This document shows, piece after piece, positions 43,201-55,270 of a DNA stretch of 64,000 nucleotides. Position 1 is the stretch's first letter. The number at the start of each line of letters is the position of its first letter. The notes beneath the pieces were generated by a model that saw nothing but the letters and a program-made list of their open reading frames with translations, was not told the DNA's origin and searched no databases. The stretch comes from Alviniconcha marisindica. Its lineage: Eukaryota; Mollusca; Gastropoda; Provannidae. Position numbers and translations under genes: made by a program. The stretch is from the NCBI GenBank assembly GCA_018857735.1, contig JABMCL010003271.1:1457501-1521500 (forward strand). Direction: 5' to 3'.

Positions 43201-45470
43201 TTAACAGTGATGTTCAGATTGTCTCATGGCTGACATTTAGCTGCGTGTATTGTAAGACTGAATCTGTTATGTGTTACTTAGTGAGGTGGAATATGCCATG
43301 TGTGCAGGCGTCTGTGTGTGTGTGATGGGTGTGATCTAGTGAGTTTGCAGTTCTAAGCGAGAGCAGATGATTCTGGTGCGGGACTATAATATATATATAT
43401 ATATATATATCAACTCTAGTATTTTCAGAAATAGGCCATGTTGGCTGAGCATTGCCAGAACTCTGTGTGTGTGTGTGTATGTGTGTGTGTGAGTGTAACA
43501 TGGTTATTGTTTGATAAGCGATAATGGTAGACTACATACAATATTTAAGATTCTGTTTGTTTGAAAATGAAATGTATGTTAGTGTGGTTTTTGTCATAAG
43601 ATGCTTGTACAGTGCAGTGAGTTTAACACTGGCTAGAGAACAGCTCTTTATAAGAATTATTTATTATTATTAATATTTATATACATGTATACTTTTGCTT
43701 GTGATGAGGTGATCTGTGTTTTGCCCTTATATGATCTTCACAGTTATTGGGAACTAACATATCAGGGGAGTAACTTATTTCATTCTGGCACCGCGACAGC
43801 ACTGTAAACACTGGGAACGAATGAGTGTTCATTCATTTCAATACATTTCAGGCAATGGCGGCTCCACCCTCGTAGCACTGGAGTTCCTGCATGGTGTGTA
43901 TGGGGACAGCCTGTACCAACACAAGATCCTGCTTATCCATGCCGGAGGCTGGAGCCAGCGTATGCCTAGCGCCACCATCCTGGGTAAGATCTTCGCTGCC
44001 ATTCCCCATGGGGAACCACTCTATCAGATGCTGGATCTTAAGCTGGCCATGTACTGCCCGCTGGTGCCTCACCTCGCTCCAGGCATCTTCCTCGTCTGTG
44101 CTGATGACTTCCTGGTGTACGATCTAGGTGAAGCTGCTGACTGGTCGATTCCAAGCTTGGGTTTTACAGCGCTCGCGCACCCCTCTCCCATCAGTGTGGG
44201 CCGGATGCATGGTGTGTATGTTGTTGACGGTGCAGAAAAGATTGACACCAAGAAACCAGTGGTGGTTGTGGAGTGCCTGGAGGTTCTGCAGAAGCCCTCT
44301 GATGACCGCATGAAAAGCAGAGGAGCATTGCTGAAGTCAGAAACTGGTTGTTTTGAGTTTGCAGATGGGATCCGCTTGGATGGAGAAGTGGTGTACACGG
44401 ACAGCTGTTTTTTCTTTGGTGTGGATGTGGTGAAGAGACTGCTGAGGCTCAAAAAGGAGATTGGAACCATCAGCTGTGAGATCGATGCTTATGGAGATTT
44501 CCTGCAGGCGCTGGGACCCCGTGCCACTGACGACTACATCTTCAACACTGCCAACATCTCGCAGATGTCCTCTGACCTGACGCAGGTGAGAAAAAAGGTC
44601 TTTGGCGCTATGCGCGGATGTGACATCCACCTCCTCATTCTCAATGCATCCAAATTCATCCACATCGGCACCACCAAAGAGTTGATCTATCATTTCTGCC
44701 AGGATGGGGAGTTTCAGTCCCAGATGGCCTTGCAGAGGGATGTCTTTAACTGCTGGCAGAAGGGAGAAGGGTCAGACATGGGAAACGGAAATGGCAGAAA
44801 GAACACGAGCTCCAACTCTGAGAGGACCCAGGGGTGTGTGATGCACTCGGTTCTGATGGTTTCATCATCTGTGGCACCCACCTCAGTGGTGGAATACTGT
44901 CGCTTTGATGTCGCAGTAACTGTGGAGGATGGCACTATCATCAGCAACTGCCAGTGGCTGCAGTCTGAAAATCCTTGCTCTCAGCCTCTCATCTTGCCAG
45001 CAGAGACGTTCCTCCACACTGTTTCGGTCCTGCACCAGGGTGTCACATACTACGTCACCATCTTCTTTGGCATCTCAGACAATCTGAAGACATCGGTTCC
45101 AGCTCCCAGCCTTGCCAGTCTCTCCTTCCTCAAGACAACGCTGGGCTCCGCTCTCAAGCACTGGGGGCTGTCAGCAGAGGATGTTTCTCCTCATGCACGC
45201 AGGTCAGAGGCCAAGGTCAGTCTGTGGACGCTCAAGTTGTACCCTGGCACCGCCACAATGACGCAGTCTTTGGAGTTGGCACTCGACATGCTTTCATGTG
45301 TGCAGAATAAATGCTCACTGTCAAAATCCTTAACACCAAACGATGGCGCTTTCTTTTCTCTCTCCGATGCGCTTGCTCAGAAAGACGTTGCCACGATGCT
45401 CAACTTCCGCAGACAACTCTTTGACGAGATCCAGTCGAGTCGAGCCCAGACTGTAAAGGCTGCATGCTGA
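39076..45470 (+). CDS. FPGT: Fucose-1-phosphate guanylyltransferase (whole gene, 3 coding exons)
   Basis: Makes GDP-L-fucose and pyrophosphate from GTP and beta-L-fucose 1-phosphate, the second step of cytosolic fucose salvage. The joined exons give 619 residues against about 600 in vertebrates. N-terminal LRG, then VVITTADEAQRQAFEQQI, LGNGGSTL (81-86 region) and the nucleotide-binding AGGWSQRMPSATILGKIF from residue 111. Further family words are YQMLDLKLAMYCPLVPHLAP, GIFLVCADDFLVYD, GFTALAHPSPISVGRMHGVY, EIGTISCEIDAYGDFLQALG, KFIHIGTTKELIYHF and SVAPTSVVEYCRF, the last near the beta-helix part. No signal peptide, no membrane segment. No break or missing key motif is seen. The partner kinase (FCSK) is not in this window. 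Intron 1 holds an 80-bp satellite. Confidence 0.96.
39170..39240 (+). tRNA. Degenerate tRNA-like sequence in FPGT intron 1
   Basis: Has an A-box-like tggctggttggctaatgcg, central actgtaaac and a consensus B box ggttcgactcc, but the acceptor and T stems do not pair. Likely a tRNA pseudogene or SINE head. Confidence 0.35.
39869..39930 (-). mobile_element. SINE fragment in FPGT intron 1
   Basis: agtaagtaaacatagtgctt, then aatgtccacagaaaccataa, then ggcttattagggac; same as 28000-28045. Confidence 0.65.
40086..40282. repeat. Compound (TG)n microsatellite, two ~25-30-unit blocks
   Basis: TG runs at 40160-40214 and 40244-40282 are separated by a repeated flank (tgtataacattcacag / tgtatcacattcacag), suggesting the flank was duplicated with the run. 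Confidence 0.95.
40283..41149. other. FPGT intron 1 sequence, no gene recognised
   Basis: AT-rich with AT runs at 40451-40460 and 40717-40730, a small gttctacttctacttctagt repeat at 40795-40815 and poly-C at 40961-40973. Confidence 0.6.
41150..42350. repeat. 80-bp satellite array, 15 copies, in FPGT intron 1
   Basis: Units start gctaaatcacagactcg and contain ttgtaatgcattccaccagt, caatacaatgtcagtcataa and ggtggtcagattgaaagctt. Spacing is exactly 80 bp from 41232 to 42192; three units with a ccag/cag variant are 81-82 bp. Only a handful of substitutions occur (for example at 41901, 41987 and 42256). Every complete unit has one aagctt. Confidence 0.99.
42672..42848 (+). CDS. FPGT: FPGT coding exon 2
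   Basis: Runs from RSCKSGCGSTMWTAVVITTA, through DEAQRQAFEQQIQDKNDRRE, to DPPGPRLG. Acceptor actgcag|gaa, donor tag|gtctgt, phase 1 at both ends. Confidence 0.93.
   Translation, partial: EGVARVAVGAPCGLLWSSQQQMKRSAKPLSNRSKTKMTAGNCPVIFRFMLCLTHPDPG
42849..43851. other. FPGT intron 2
   Basis: Contains poly-C at 43092-43108, CA-rich sequence at 43110-43180, an AT run at 43389-43410 and a TG run at 43465-43494. Nothing gene-like. Confidence 0.8.
43852..45470 (+). CDS. FPGT: FPGT coding exon 3 (main exon)
   Basis: Begins atttcag|gcaatgg, giving LGNGGSTL across the junction, and runs to TGA at 45468-45470. A single large exon holding most of the enzyme is also the vertebrate arrangement. The in-frame ATG at 43821 is intronic and not the start. 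Confidence 0.97.
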
Positions 45471-47980
45471 TGATGTTCTGACTCCTTTGTGACCACTGTC
45501 ACAACACTAGCATCCCATTGTCAGTTGTTTTATTGATTGGTTTGGCAGCACTGTAGGCCCACTTGATATGTTGCTGAAACAAATGAGCTGCCAGCCAGGC
45601 CAATGGCTTCACAACGCTGACCATGATGACTCACTTTATCATTTATTTGGCAGTCCAAAAATATGGAGCTGGCAGATTTTCATTGCTCAAGTCAGTTAAG
45701 TAGACTTGGGTAACTTGAAATGCTTTTTAGGTTATTCATAAGTATACAGATGTTATTTATAATATATATATATAAATAGGACATGAGCACAGAGCAGTAT
45801 GAATATGATTGAATGAGCTACATGGGATACACTGAAAATAATGTCATCATGGAACTGTTAGTGTTACTGTTAAACTGGCCCCCCTCCGCATCTCCCCCAG
45901 GGCAATGTGTTGTGCCAGTTCTTGATATTCCCAGTGACTTTGTAACAATGTAATGGGATGATGCAAAGTGCTAAACCCTGTTCCCTCCTTATGTTACACA
46001 GCATATTGTTTTTGCTGTGACAGTATTGAAATATATTTTTGAAAATCAAATCTCAAGACAGAGTGGGAGCTGAGTGATGGGATGGAAATTGTTTTTAGTA
46101 CTTATTTCCAAGTCTAACTGACCTGGAGTGCAAATGTGGACTTGAGTCAAATTTTCATAACCTGTAACTTTACAGGATGTGCTCTTATGGTGGAGATATG
46201 TCCACCTTGTACGTGTAGTTTTACATTGGATATAATATATATACTTGTATGCCATGTGATATTGACTTTAAGAAAAAAAAGTACTTCATTGAGTTACCTT
46301 ACCTGAGTAAGGCACAGCAGCCACAAGAGCTTCACCACCCGTTCCTATCACTGTATCAGTGTGTGCAGTATTTTCGTGTGTCCAAACAATGGTATCAGTA
46401 CGGCTGTGTGTTTGGAATTTTAACATGCGCACAGATATAGATGTTAATGCTTGATTGCACACAGGGGCTGTATGGACACTAATATATATATATATATATT
46501 CATTGTAGGCAGTTCAGGTCTCTGTTGTGTCCCTTTCTATGTCATGTGTCACATTGTGACACCAGCCAAGCTCCTTTAATTCCCTCGTTTGTTGACAGTG
46601 TGACTAACGTTCTTAAGGAGTCTGTCTGGTACATGCATGCATGGCTTGAAGTTGAACACACAAGCAGTGACTGGTCCATGTATTCAGTGGAATTGTATCT
46701 TCTATGGTTTCTCTCTCTTTGGTAACTAACATGCTTTACAAAAAACCCAATATATACCTCCCTATATATATGTTTATCATGGGATATGTTGCTATGTTAG
46801 TGTGCAACCTGGAATGAGTCCAGGTTGGTAAATGGGAAATGGTTGAAAAGTTGGGTGTTTTAATGCATGGTACTATTAAAAGTATTATCGTTTTGTTGGA
46901 TATATTGCATTACATGCTGTGTGCTGGCTCACCAGGACATTAATTTCATGATTGTTGTGATCAGGGCTGATGTTAGTAATAGTGTGATTAATATGGATCA
47001 TAATGGTATGTTTAATGGGTACTTAGATGTGTTTGTGTGATGCAGTATTTTTATGTGGTATTATTTCAATGATATGGAATAAGTATTTTTATTGTGACTA
47101 GATCAGTAGATGCATGATGTGATTGGGGCTGTTATTAATATTGTGATTAATATGGAGCATAATGGTACTCTGTTAAATAATGGACAGTTAGGTGTGTGTG
47201 TGTGCAGTTGCACGGGTAGTATTTTTATATAAGATTTCAGCAATTTAATTTTTATTAACTAGTTGCTGTGCTAATATTCTTCTTCAGATCATTATAAATT
47301 GCAGTTGTATTAATGTTAATATGTGTGTATATGTGTTTGTAGGGGAGATAATAGTGTGTGTGGGTGTGTGTGGGGGGGGGGGGGGGGGGTAGACATTCAA
47401 TTGGCTGTTGTTTTCTATGCCACCCAGAGATCATGATTCCATGCTTGTAGTTGTAGTAATATATATTTTTATTATGTTAATGTGGGTGTGGGCCTGTTTG
47501 TGGATGTGTGAGTGCTGTTTTTGGCTGACAATGGGGGTGGTGGGTTAAGAATATGAGTAATGAATGACTGTGCGTTTATATGATCCTAGAAGCAATCCTT
47601 GTACTTGGATCTAAGTGAACCAGAAGAAAGAGTTTTAATTTATGCACTTACCATAAATAGATAAAGTTCTTTTGAATTTGAATACTGTCCAAGAAATTTG
47701 AAGCACTGTTATTGACACCATGGCTAGTCAGCCAGTCTATAAAAACAACAACAACAGCAACTGATCATTGCATTACTTACATAGATCTGCAAGTTTTTAT
47801 GTGAACCAAAGAGAGTAAAGCAAGACCACTTTTAAAACAAACTTCTTCTTTTTCCGTTCTTTATTTCAGCATGTTCAACAATAAATAAGAACAATCTATG
47901 AGTTTATCCCACAATTCATAACAAAGTTTCATAATTATATGCATCTATATGTAGAATATAGGGAGAAGTTGCAGGACCTG
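45471..47980. other. FPGT 3' region; no further gene recognised
   Basis: Presumed 3' UTR without an obvious close AATAAA; one is at 47880-47885, 2.4 kb after the stop. Contains TA runs (45761-45775, 46482-46499), a ~165-bp duplication at about 46965-47230 (gtgattaatatggatcataa / gtgattaatatggagcataa) and poly-G at 47371-47389. Confidence 0.55.
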
Positions 47981-47984
47981 ACTC

Positions 47985-48570
47985 TCATTTCTCAAGAAAT
48001 GGACTTGTTGGTCAGCAGTCACCTGTAGACTGGCTTCTCTCACCAGGGGACTGGCTGTTCACCAGGAGACTGGTTGGTCAGCAGTCACCTGTAGACTGGC
48101 TTTTCACCAGTGGACTAGTGGACTAGGTCACCAGCTGGGCTGGCCAGTCACCTGTAGACTGGCTTCTCACTAGTGGACTAGTTTACGAAGAGACTGGTCA
48201 GTCAACCGGGGGACCAGCCAGTCATAAGGGACTGGTTGGTCACCAAGGGACTCAGTTTGGTGGTCACCAAAGAACTGGTCAGTCACCAGCAGTCTGGCTA
48301 GTCGCCAGGGGACTGGCAAGTCATAAGGGGATTGGTTGGTCACCAGGTCTGAATTATCTGTCACTTTAATGCAGTTCATAACAAAGTTCCGTAAACATGC
48401 ATCTGATCTGCATGTCAAGTAGGTGCAACCATTGCACTGTTACCCAGTTGTCTATTGAGCCAGGCTGATCAGTCACCAGTCATGGCTGATCAGTCACCAA
48501 GGGACTAGTTGGTCACCAGGGGACTGTTCAGTCACCGGCAGTCTGGTCAGTCGTCAGGGGACTCTGTCGT
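47985..48570. repeat. Degenerate ggactggtcagtcaccag minisatellite
   Basis: Words such as gactggttggtcaccagggg and ctggtcagtcaccagcagtc repeat every 20-30 bp with heavy drift. A short unique break lies at 48350-48460. Confidence 0.85.
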
Positions 48571-48930
48571 GTCTTTATTGGCAAAGGCCGGCCAGTCTTG
48601 TCTTTTGTTGGCAAAGGCTAGTCTCTTGCATGTTAACTGGCAGTCTTACTGTTTCTGCTAACAAAGGCTTGTCTGTTGCACTCTATTGACCTTTGGCTTT
48701 GGGGCTGTCTTTACTGGCAAAGGTTAATGCCTCTTACCAACCAGTCTTGCAGAGATTCATTGGCAAACTCCTGTCTCCAACCAGTCAGTTTTGGTGTCTT
48801 TACTGGCAAGGGACTGGACGCTCAGTCCTCAATGCATTCTTACCAACCAGTTTGAGTTTTGACTGGCAAAGGCCAGTCTGTTGCATCGTACCAATCAGTC
48901 TCATCTTCACTGGTAAAAAAACTGGTCTCT
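48571..48930. repeat. Degenerate ttggcaaaggccagtctgttgc repeat
   Basis: ggcaaaggccggccagtctt, ggcaaaggctagtctcttgc, acaaaggcttgtctgttgca and later forms recur at 40-70 bp intervals, often with taccaaccagt. Confidence 0.75.
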
Positions 48931-49735
48931 CACACTGTCACAGACACTGTGGCTTGTGGTGTGTGTTAACACTGAGGCCAGCACACAGCTATGAGAAAGG
49001 AAGCAATGTCCAATTCCTATTGTACACACAGACTGCACACATGACAATGCACACCATGAGGCTAATAATAAGTTGTACTAATGCCTATTGCTCAACTCTC
49101 CTGTAACAGAGACAACAACATATGATTATTTAAAAAAAAAAAAAAAAAAGTAGAAGAAAAAAAGGTAGAAGATTATAACAACAGAATAATTTGAGAAACA
49201 ATACAGGATCAGTTCAAATACAGAAGCAGCTGTAGAGAGTTATTGCTGTGACTTGTAAGAATCCAACACACCCCAGATCTCTAAGTTTTCATGTACCATT
49301 TGGTCACAACAGAAGAATGACTTTATTTAAGCTGCAGTGACTGTAGTAATACTAATAGAGGTTTTTGCCTGTCAAAATTGGAACACACACACACGCGCAC
49401 ACACACACAAACAGAGAAAACAAAAGCAAACAACAAAACCAACAACATGCCCCTATCTACCCATAACTGATCAGTTTACATGTACTCAGCCACCTGTTTC
49501 ACCAAACGCAACAATGATACTGTCACAGGCATCAACTACATGACAATGGCATATCACAGGCACTAACTACGAGGCAATGACATTGTCACACACCTGGCAT
49601 TAACTACACGACAATGACATCACCACAGGTATTAACTACACAACATTGAAACTGCCACTGCAGTTTCAGAGTTTAATATATACACAGAAAAGTCACCAAA
49701 AGGTGTCAGATTAACCAGTACATGGATTAAAGCAG
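48931..49735. other. No gene recognised
   Basis: Poly-A at 49131-49149, CA run at 49385-49408, and three to four copies of a ~45-bp acaggcactaactacgaggc-type unit at 49520-49650. Confidence 0.6.
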
Positions 49736-49880
49736 TTCTGACAAGACACTATGGTGAAAGGTACTGGTACTGAGACACACCAGGACAGCACTAAGACACC
49801 AGAACAGTACTACGTCACACCAGGACAGTACTGAGACACATCAGGATAGTACTGAGACACACCAGGACAGCATTAGGTGA
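49736..49880. repeat. gacacaccaggacagtactga repeat
   Basis: About six 20-25 bp units, start of the large minisatellite field. Confidence 0.85.
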
Positions 49881-50375
49881 CCAGGATAGTACATCAGTCA
49901 TGCCAAGTTCTGTCCTGACCAGGGTAGTACGTCAGTCATGCCAAGTTCTGTCCTGTTCTGACCAGGATAGTACATCAGTCATGCCAAGTTCTGACCAGGA
50001 TAGTACATCAGTCATGCCAAGTTCTGTCCTGTTCTGACCAGGATAGTATGTCAGTCATGCCAAGTTATTTTCTGACCAGGATAGTAAATCAGTCATGCCA
50101 AGTTATGTTCTGACCAGGATAGTACATCAGTCATGCCAAGTTATTTTCTGACCAGGATAGTAAATCAGTCATGCCAAGTTATGTTCTGACCAGGATAGTA
50201 CATCAGTCATGCCAAGTTACGTTCTGACCAGGATAGTACATCAGTCATGCCAAGTTACGTTCTGACCAGGATAGTACATCAGTCATGCCAAGTTATGTTC
50301 TGACCAGGATAGTACATCAGTCATGCCAAGTTACGTTCTGACCAGGATAGTACATCAGTCATGCCAAGCCAGAAG
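49881..50375. repeat. ~38-bp minisatellite (accaggatagtacatcagtc)
   Basis: About 13 units of gaccaggatagtacatcagtc plus atgccaagttatgttct, two of them extended by a ctgtcctgttctg insert. Confidence 0.95.
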
Positions 50376-50389
50376 TAAGTCACAGCAGG

Positions 50390-51140
50390 CCACTACAGAG
50401 ACACCACAGAGAAGTACCGAGTCACCACAGGGAAGTACTGAGACACCACAAGGAAGTACTGAGTCACCACAAGGAAGTACCGACTCACCACAGGGAAGTA
50501 CTGAGACACCACAGGGAAGTACTGAGACACCACAGGGAAGTACCGAGTCACCACAGGGAAGTACTCAGTCACAGCAAGGAAGTACTGGGTCACCACAGGG
50601 AAGTACTGGGTCACCACAGGGAAGTACTGAGACACCACAGTGAAGTACCAAGTCACCACAGGGAAGTACTCAGTCACAGCAGGGAAGTACTGGGTCACCA
50701 CAGGGAAGTACTGAGCCACAGCAAGGAAGTACTGGGTCACCACAGGGAAGTACTGGGTCACCACAGGAAAGTACTGAGTCACCACAGGGAAGTACTCAGT
50801 CACAGCAAGGAAGTACTCGGTCACAGCAGGGAAGTACTGGGTCACCACAGGGAAGTACTGAGCCACAGCAAGGAAGTACTGGGTCACCACAGGGAAGTAC
50901 TGAGCCACAGCAAGGAAGTACTGGGTCACCACAGGGAAATACTGGGTCACCACAGGAAAGTACTGAGTCACCACAGGGAACTACTGGGTCACCACAGGGA
51001 AATAATGGGTCACCACAGGAAAGTCCAGAGTCGCTGCATGGAAGTACCGAGTCATTGCAGGTAAGTGCTGTGTTGCCACAGGGAAGTACTGAGTCACCAC
51101 AGAGGAGTACCAACTTGCAGCAGGGAAATACTGAGTCACC
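50390..51140. repeat. 21-bp minisatellite (gtcaccacagggaagtactgg)
   Basis: About 35 units. As 21 is a multiple of three and the unit lacks stops, long frames appear on both strands (plus 50323-50643 GSTESPQ; minus 50393-50974 VVTQYFP). These are repeat artefacts. Confidence 0.97.
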
Positions 51141-51780
51141 ACAGGAAATACTGAGTCACAGCTGGCCAGTTCAGTCATGCCACAGCGGAATAATGAGTCA
51201 CAATTAGAACAGCATTTGGTCACAGCATGCCAGTACTGAGTTACAGCAGGCCAGTACCGAGTCACAGCAGGACAGTTCAGTCATGCCACAGCACCACAGG
51301 TCCCATTCGGAACAGATTACTGAGGTCACAGCAGGTCAGTACTGGGTCACACCATGACAGTACACAGTCAAACCAGGCCAGAACCGAGTAACACCAGGTC
51401 TGTACGTGATCCAAGTAACACCAGGCCTGTGCGGGGTGGGGTCACAGCACGTCAGTACTGGGTCACACCAGGACAGTACACAAACCAGGCCGGAGCAGAG
51501 TAACGCCAGGTCTGTACTAAGCAACACCACGCCAGTACAGGCTCACAGCAGGCAAGTGTGGGGTAACAGCAGAGCAGTGCCAAGCCACGCAGCACCAGGT
51601 CAGTTCTGAGACACGGCTGGCTAGTACCAACCCACACCGGGGCAGTGCACAGTCGGGCCGGGTCAGAACCCAGCAGCGCCAGGTCAGTACGGAGTCAGTC
51701 ACCCTACGAGAGTCTGACACACCAAGATATAGTGCCACAGTATCAAGTCAAACCAGGGCAGTACTCAGGCGTGGGAATCT
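51141..51780. repeat. Degenerate cacagcaggccagtactgagt repeat
   Basis: Drifted relatives of the 21-bp unit, with gtcacaccaggacagtac and taacaccaggtctgtac variants. Confidence 0.8.
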
Positions 51781-52095
51781 GCCCTTCACACCACCACCCC
51801 CACCAAACACACAAAGGTGGGCAGGCGGGTGGAACGTTACTGACCAGCACTACTGGTTTGCAGGCAGCAGCAGAGCAAGGGCAGGGTGGGGCTGAGGATG
51901 ACAAAAGAGGCAGTCTGGCTCTTTTCTGTTTTTCAGAACAGCTTTGGCAAACTATGTCTTGATTTGATTTTTTTTACCTCCTTCTTCTTTCTTTTTCTTC
52001 TTTGTGTACATGTGTGCTGCAGCTGTTGTTCTTTGTGTGATTTTGTTTTTGTTTTTAATATGAAAGTCGCCAAGCAGCAGAAGAATCAAATACAT
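51781..52095. other. Unique break within the minisatellite field
   Basis: No repeat and no gene recognised; it contains a T-rich tract at 51960-52010. Confidence 0.6.
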
Positions 52096-52967
52096 GCCTG
52101 AAAAACACCAGGACAGTACTGAACCAAACCAGAGCAGCAAAGGAGTCCCACCAGGACGGCACTGAGACACACCATCGCGCCAGTACAGATCAAGTCACAC
52201 CACACCCATACACAGGGTGACACCTGGCCAGTACAGATCAAGTCACACCACACCCATACGCAGGGTGACACCTGGCCAGTACAGTCACACAAGGCCAGTA
52301 CTGAGTCGCACAGAACAGTACTGAACTACAGTAGGACAGTGCACTGAGTTATATCAGGCCAATACTCGGTCACGGGTCACATCAGGACAATAGTCATGCC
52401 AGGGCACTACAGTGGGTCACATCAGGACAGTACTCGGTCACGGGTCACATCAGGACAGATCAAGTCACACCACACCCATACGCAGGGTGACACCTGGCCA
52501 GTACAGATCAAGTCACACCACACCCATACACAGGGTGACACCTGGCCAGTACAGATCAAGTCACACCACACCCATACACAGGGTGACACCTGGCCAGTAC
52601 AGATCGTCACACCACACCCATACACAGGGTGACACCTGGCCAGTACAGATCAAGTCACACCACACCCATACACAGGGTGACACCTGGCCAGTACAGATCA
52701 AGTCACACCACACCCATACACAGGGTGACACCTGGCCAGTACAGATCAAGTCACACCACACCCATACACAGGGTGACACCTGGCCAGTACAGTCACACAA
52801 GGCCAGTACTGAGTCGCACAGAACAGTACTGAACTACAGTAGGACAGTGCACTGAGTTATATCAGGCCAATACTCGGTCACGGGTCACATCAGGACAATA
52901 GTCATGCCAGGGCACTACAGTGGGTCACATCAGGACAGTACTCGGTCACGGGTCACATCAGGACAAT
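52096..52967. repeat. 48-bp minisatellite plus 180-bp block in higher-order arrangement
   Basis: The 48-bp unit has gatcaagtcacaccacaccc, atacacagggtgacacctgg and ccagtaca. Two units (52184-52277) are followed by a ~180-bp block (52278-52457), then seven units (52458-52787) and the same block again (52788-52967). The blocks are nearly identical, starting cacacaaggccagtactgag. Confidence 0.93.
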
Positions 52968-53490
52968 AGTCATGCCAGGGCACTACACTGAGTCACATCA
53001 GGACAGTACTCGGTCACACCAAGTGCCAGGACACCACTCTTGGTCACATCAGGACAGTACTCAGTCATGTCTGCATGGATACTACACTGGATCATGTCAG
53101 GCCAGTACTCAGTCATGCCCGGGCACTACACTGGGTCACAGCATGACAGTACTAGGTCATGCCAGGAGACTACACTGGGTCACATCAGGACAGTACTCGG
53201 TCACGCCAGGGGACTACACTGGGTCACATCAGGACAATACTCAGTCTTGCCAGGACACTACGCTGGGTCACATCAGGACAATACTCAGTCACATCAGGGC
53301 ACTACACTGGGTCACATTAGGATAGTACTCAGTCATGCCAAGCACCAGGACACTACACTGGGTCACATCAGGATAGTACTCAGTCATGCTGAGGCACTAC
53401 ACTGGGTCACATCCGGACAGTACTCAGTCACACCAGGACAGTATCGAGTCACACCAGGCCAATACTGGGTCACACTAAGACAGTAATGAG
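52968..53490. repeat. 44-bp minisatellite (gggtcacatcaggacagtact)
   Basis: About 11 units of gggtcacatcaggacagtac plus tcagtcatgccaggacacta; the last few are extended by agcaccaggac. Confidence 0.93.
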
Positions 53491-54730
53491 CACTGGCACA
53501 GTCATACACGGGAATTACATTTTAAAGGTACAGCTTAAGTCACTGTTTTGTCACGATGATGCACATTTCATTAACAGGAAGACAGAGCAGGAAATAGCTA
53601 CTGTTCAAGTACTTAGCTTTAATGCTTTGGAGTGTGCATAGCAAGAAAAAATAAAATCATAGGTCATGTCAGAGTGCAATATAACGACAGTAAAACAACA
53701 GTTTCTGAAATATATTGTATACTCAGTACATAGAGGAGTGAGGGATGAGGTTTATGGATACATAAAGAGAGTTGCACAACAAATGTTTAACTAGCAGTCT
53801 GAGCATGAGAAATCGCTGGCAAGTTCACTTCCAATACTATACACCAACATGCAAGAGACCAAATAGGCTGCAGAATAACTGGCGCACCATCTTGTTTCAT
53901 ATACATGCATTTGATCTGAGGAATCTAAAGGGATCTTCAGACTCTTGACAGACCTGTTTGCACTCAAATACAGGTTAGAGTACACGTTATAAAAGACCCG
54001 TTTACACTGAAATACATATAAAATACACATTTTTTTTTTAAATAGTATTTTTAGAAAAGTTAGAGTATTTTCATTTCTTTTCTGTTTCATGATGTTCTCA
54101 GAGAAAATAATCAGAAAACAATTCCAACACAACTTCCAGAAAAATGGTGAATGCTTGTACTTTGCAGTGGAAATACAAGCCTTGCTTTGAATTGCCAGAG
54201 AATTCGGTGCTGAGACTACACAAAGTACAATACAGAAACCTACACTACGGCAGTGAGAGGTCACAGACTTACACATGTCCCACTGAAAACCCAGAACTGG
54301 GCATATTTTGGACTGGTAAACAAATGAACTGTATAACATATTAACAATCAACATGTCTAGAAATATTCATGATGATTTTTTTTTTTTGATTTTTTAAATT
54401 TTCATATGCTCAAAATTTAGGCATACAAAATACACCCAAATCATGAGTAAAACACATCTGCCTTGAGAACGAGCTGACTTCTATGGATCTCAACGACAGT
54501 CAGCATGCATTTTCAGGCCATGGTTCCCATTTGAACAGGCACAACCTCATCAGGTATTTCATGAAATTAACACTGGCGGCTACTGCTCATGCCGGCCGCA
54601 CCTTATAATGGTCCAACTAGTACAAGCAGATCATAAAATTACCAGAAATGATTCAAAACATGTTGAAACCCTTTCCTTGTCACATAGGTATCCTGAATTG
54701 AGCCAGAACTGTAAACCTATTTTGTGTGTG
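53491..54730. other. No gene recognised
   Basis: AT-rich unique sequence. The longest frame (minus 53791-54354, 187 residues) has no recognisable domain and no splice or homology support; two diverged words (cctgtttgcactcaaataca / cccgtttacactgaaataca) lie near 53950-54015. Confidence 0.5.
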
Positions 54731-55270
54731 AGACTGTTAGGCCTCTAGTTAACAGCAAAAAAACAGAGAGAAAGCAAGCCTTTTTGTTGTGTCCACGTAT
54801 TTGTCCCGTTGAAAATGACCAATCGTGACTGTGTCCCTGTAAGTGCATGGACAGTCTGCACTTAACAATCGCATGATAGTCACTGTGTCCCAATAAGAGG
54901 TACAGGGATGGGTAGTCTTTTTTGTAGTTGCATAGCCTGTGACTGTGTCCCCGTACTAAGTGCATAGACAGTCCTCTCTTCTAAGACTGTAAGAGTGAGG
55001 TCTGGCGGATTCTGTGTCCCTTTATAGAGTGCATGGTTGAAGTCTGGTGGATTCAGTGTCCCTTTATAGAGTGCATGGTTAGTCTTTCCTCTCAAAGTCT
55101 GATGGACTGTGACCATGCCCCTGGGATGGACTGCGACCATGTTCTACACCCAGGGCCTGGATAGTCCACTTCTCCACAATCCAATGGCTTGTGCTCGATA
55201 CCAAGGCCCTGGATGGTCCATCCCCTAAAGATGAATAACTAACCGTGACTGTGTCCTTACACCTGCTACA
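54731..55270. repeat. Degenerate gactgtgtccct...atggtcagtc repeat
   Basis: gtgactgtgtccctgtaagt, gtcactgtgtcccaataaga, gtgactgtgtccccgtacta and attcagtgtccctttataga recur every 50-70 bp, with gtgcatggacagtc-type words. Confidence 0.75.

Noticed and set aside
43821..43851. ATG at 43821 as start of FPGT
   Set aside because: It lies in intron 2 before a clear tttcag acceptor; the conserved N-terminus is supplied by exons at 39076 and 42672.
53791..54354. 187-codon minus-strand frame
   Set aside because: AT-rich, no domain or recognisable family, Cys/Ser/Tyr-rich composition typical of chance frames.
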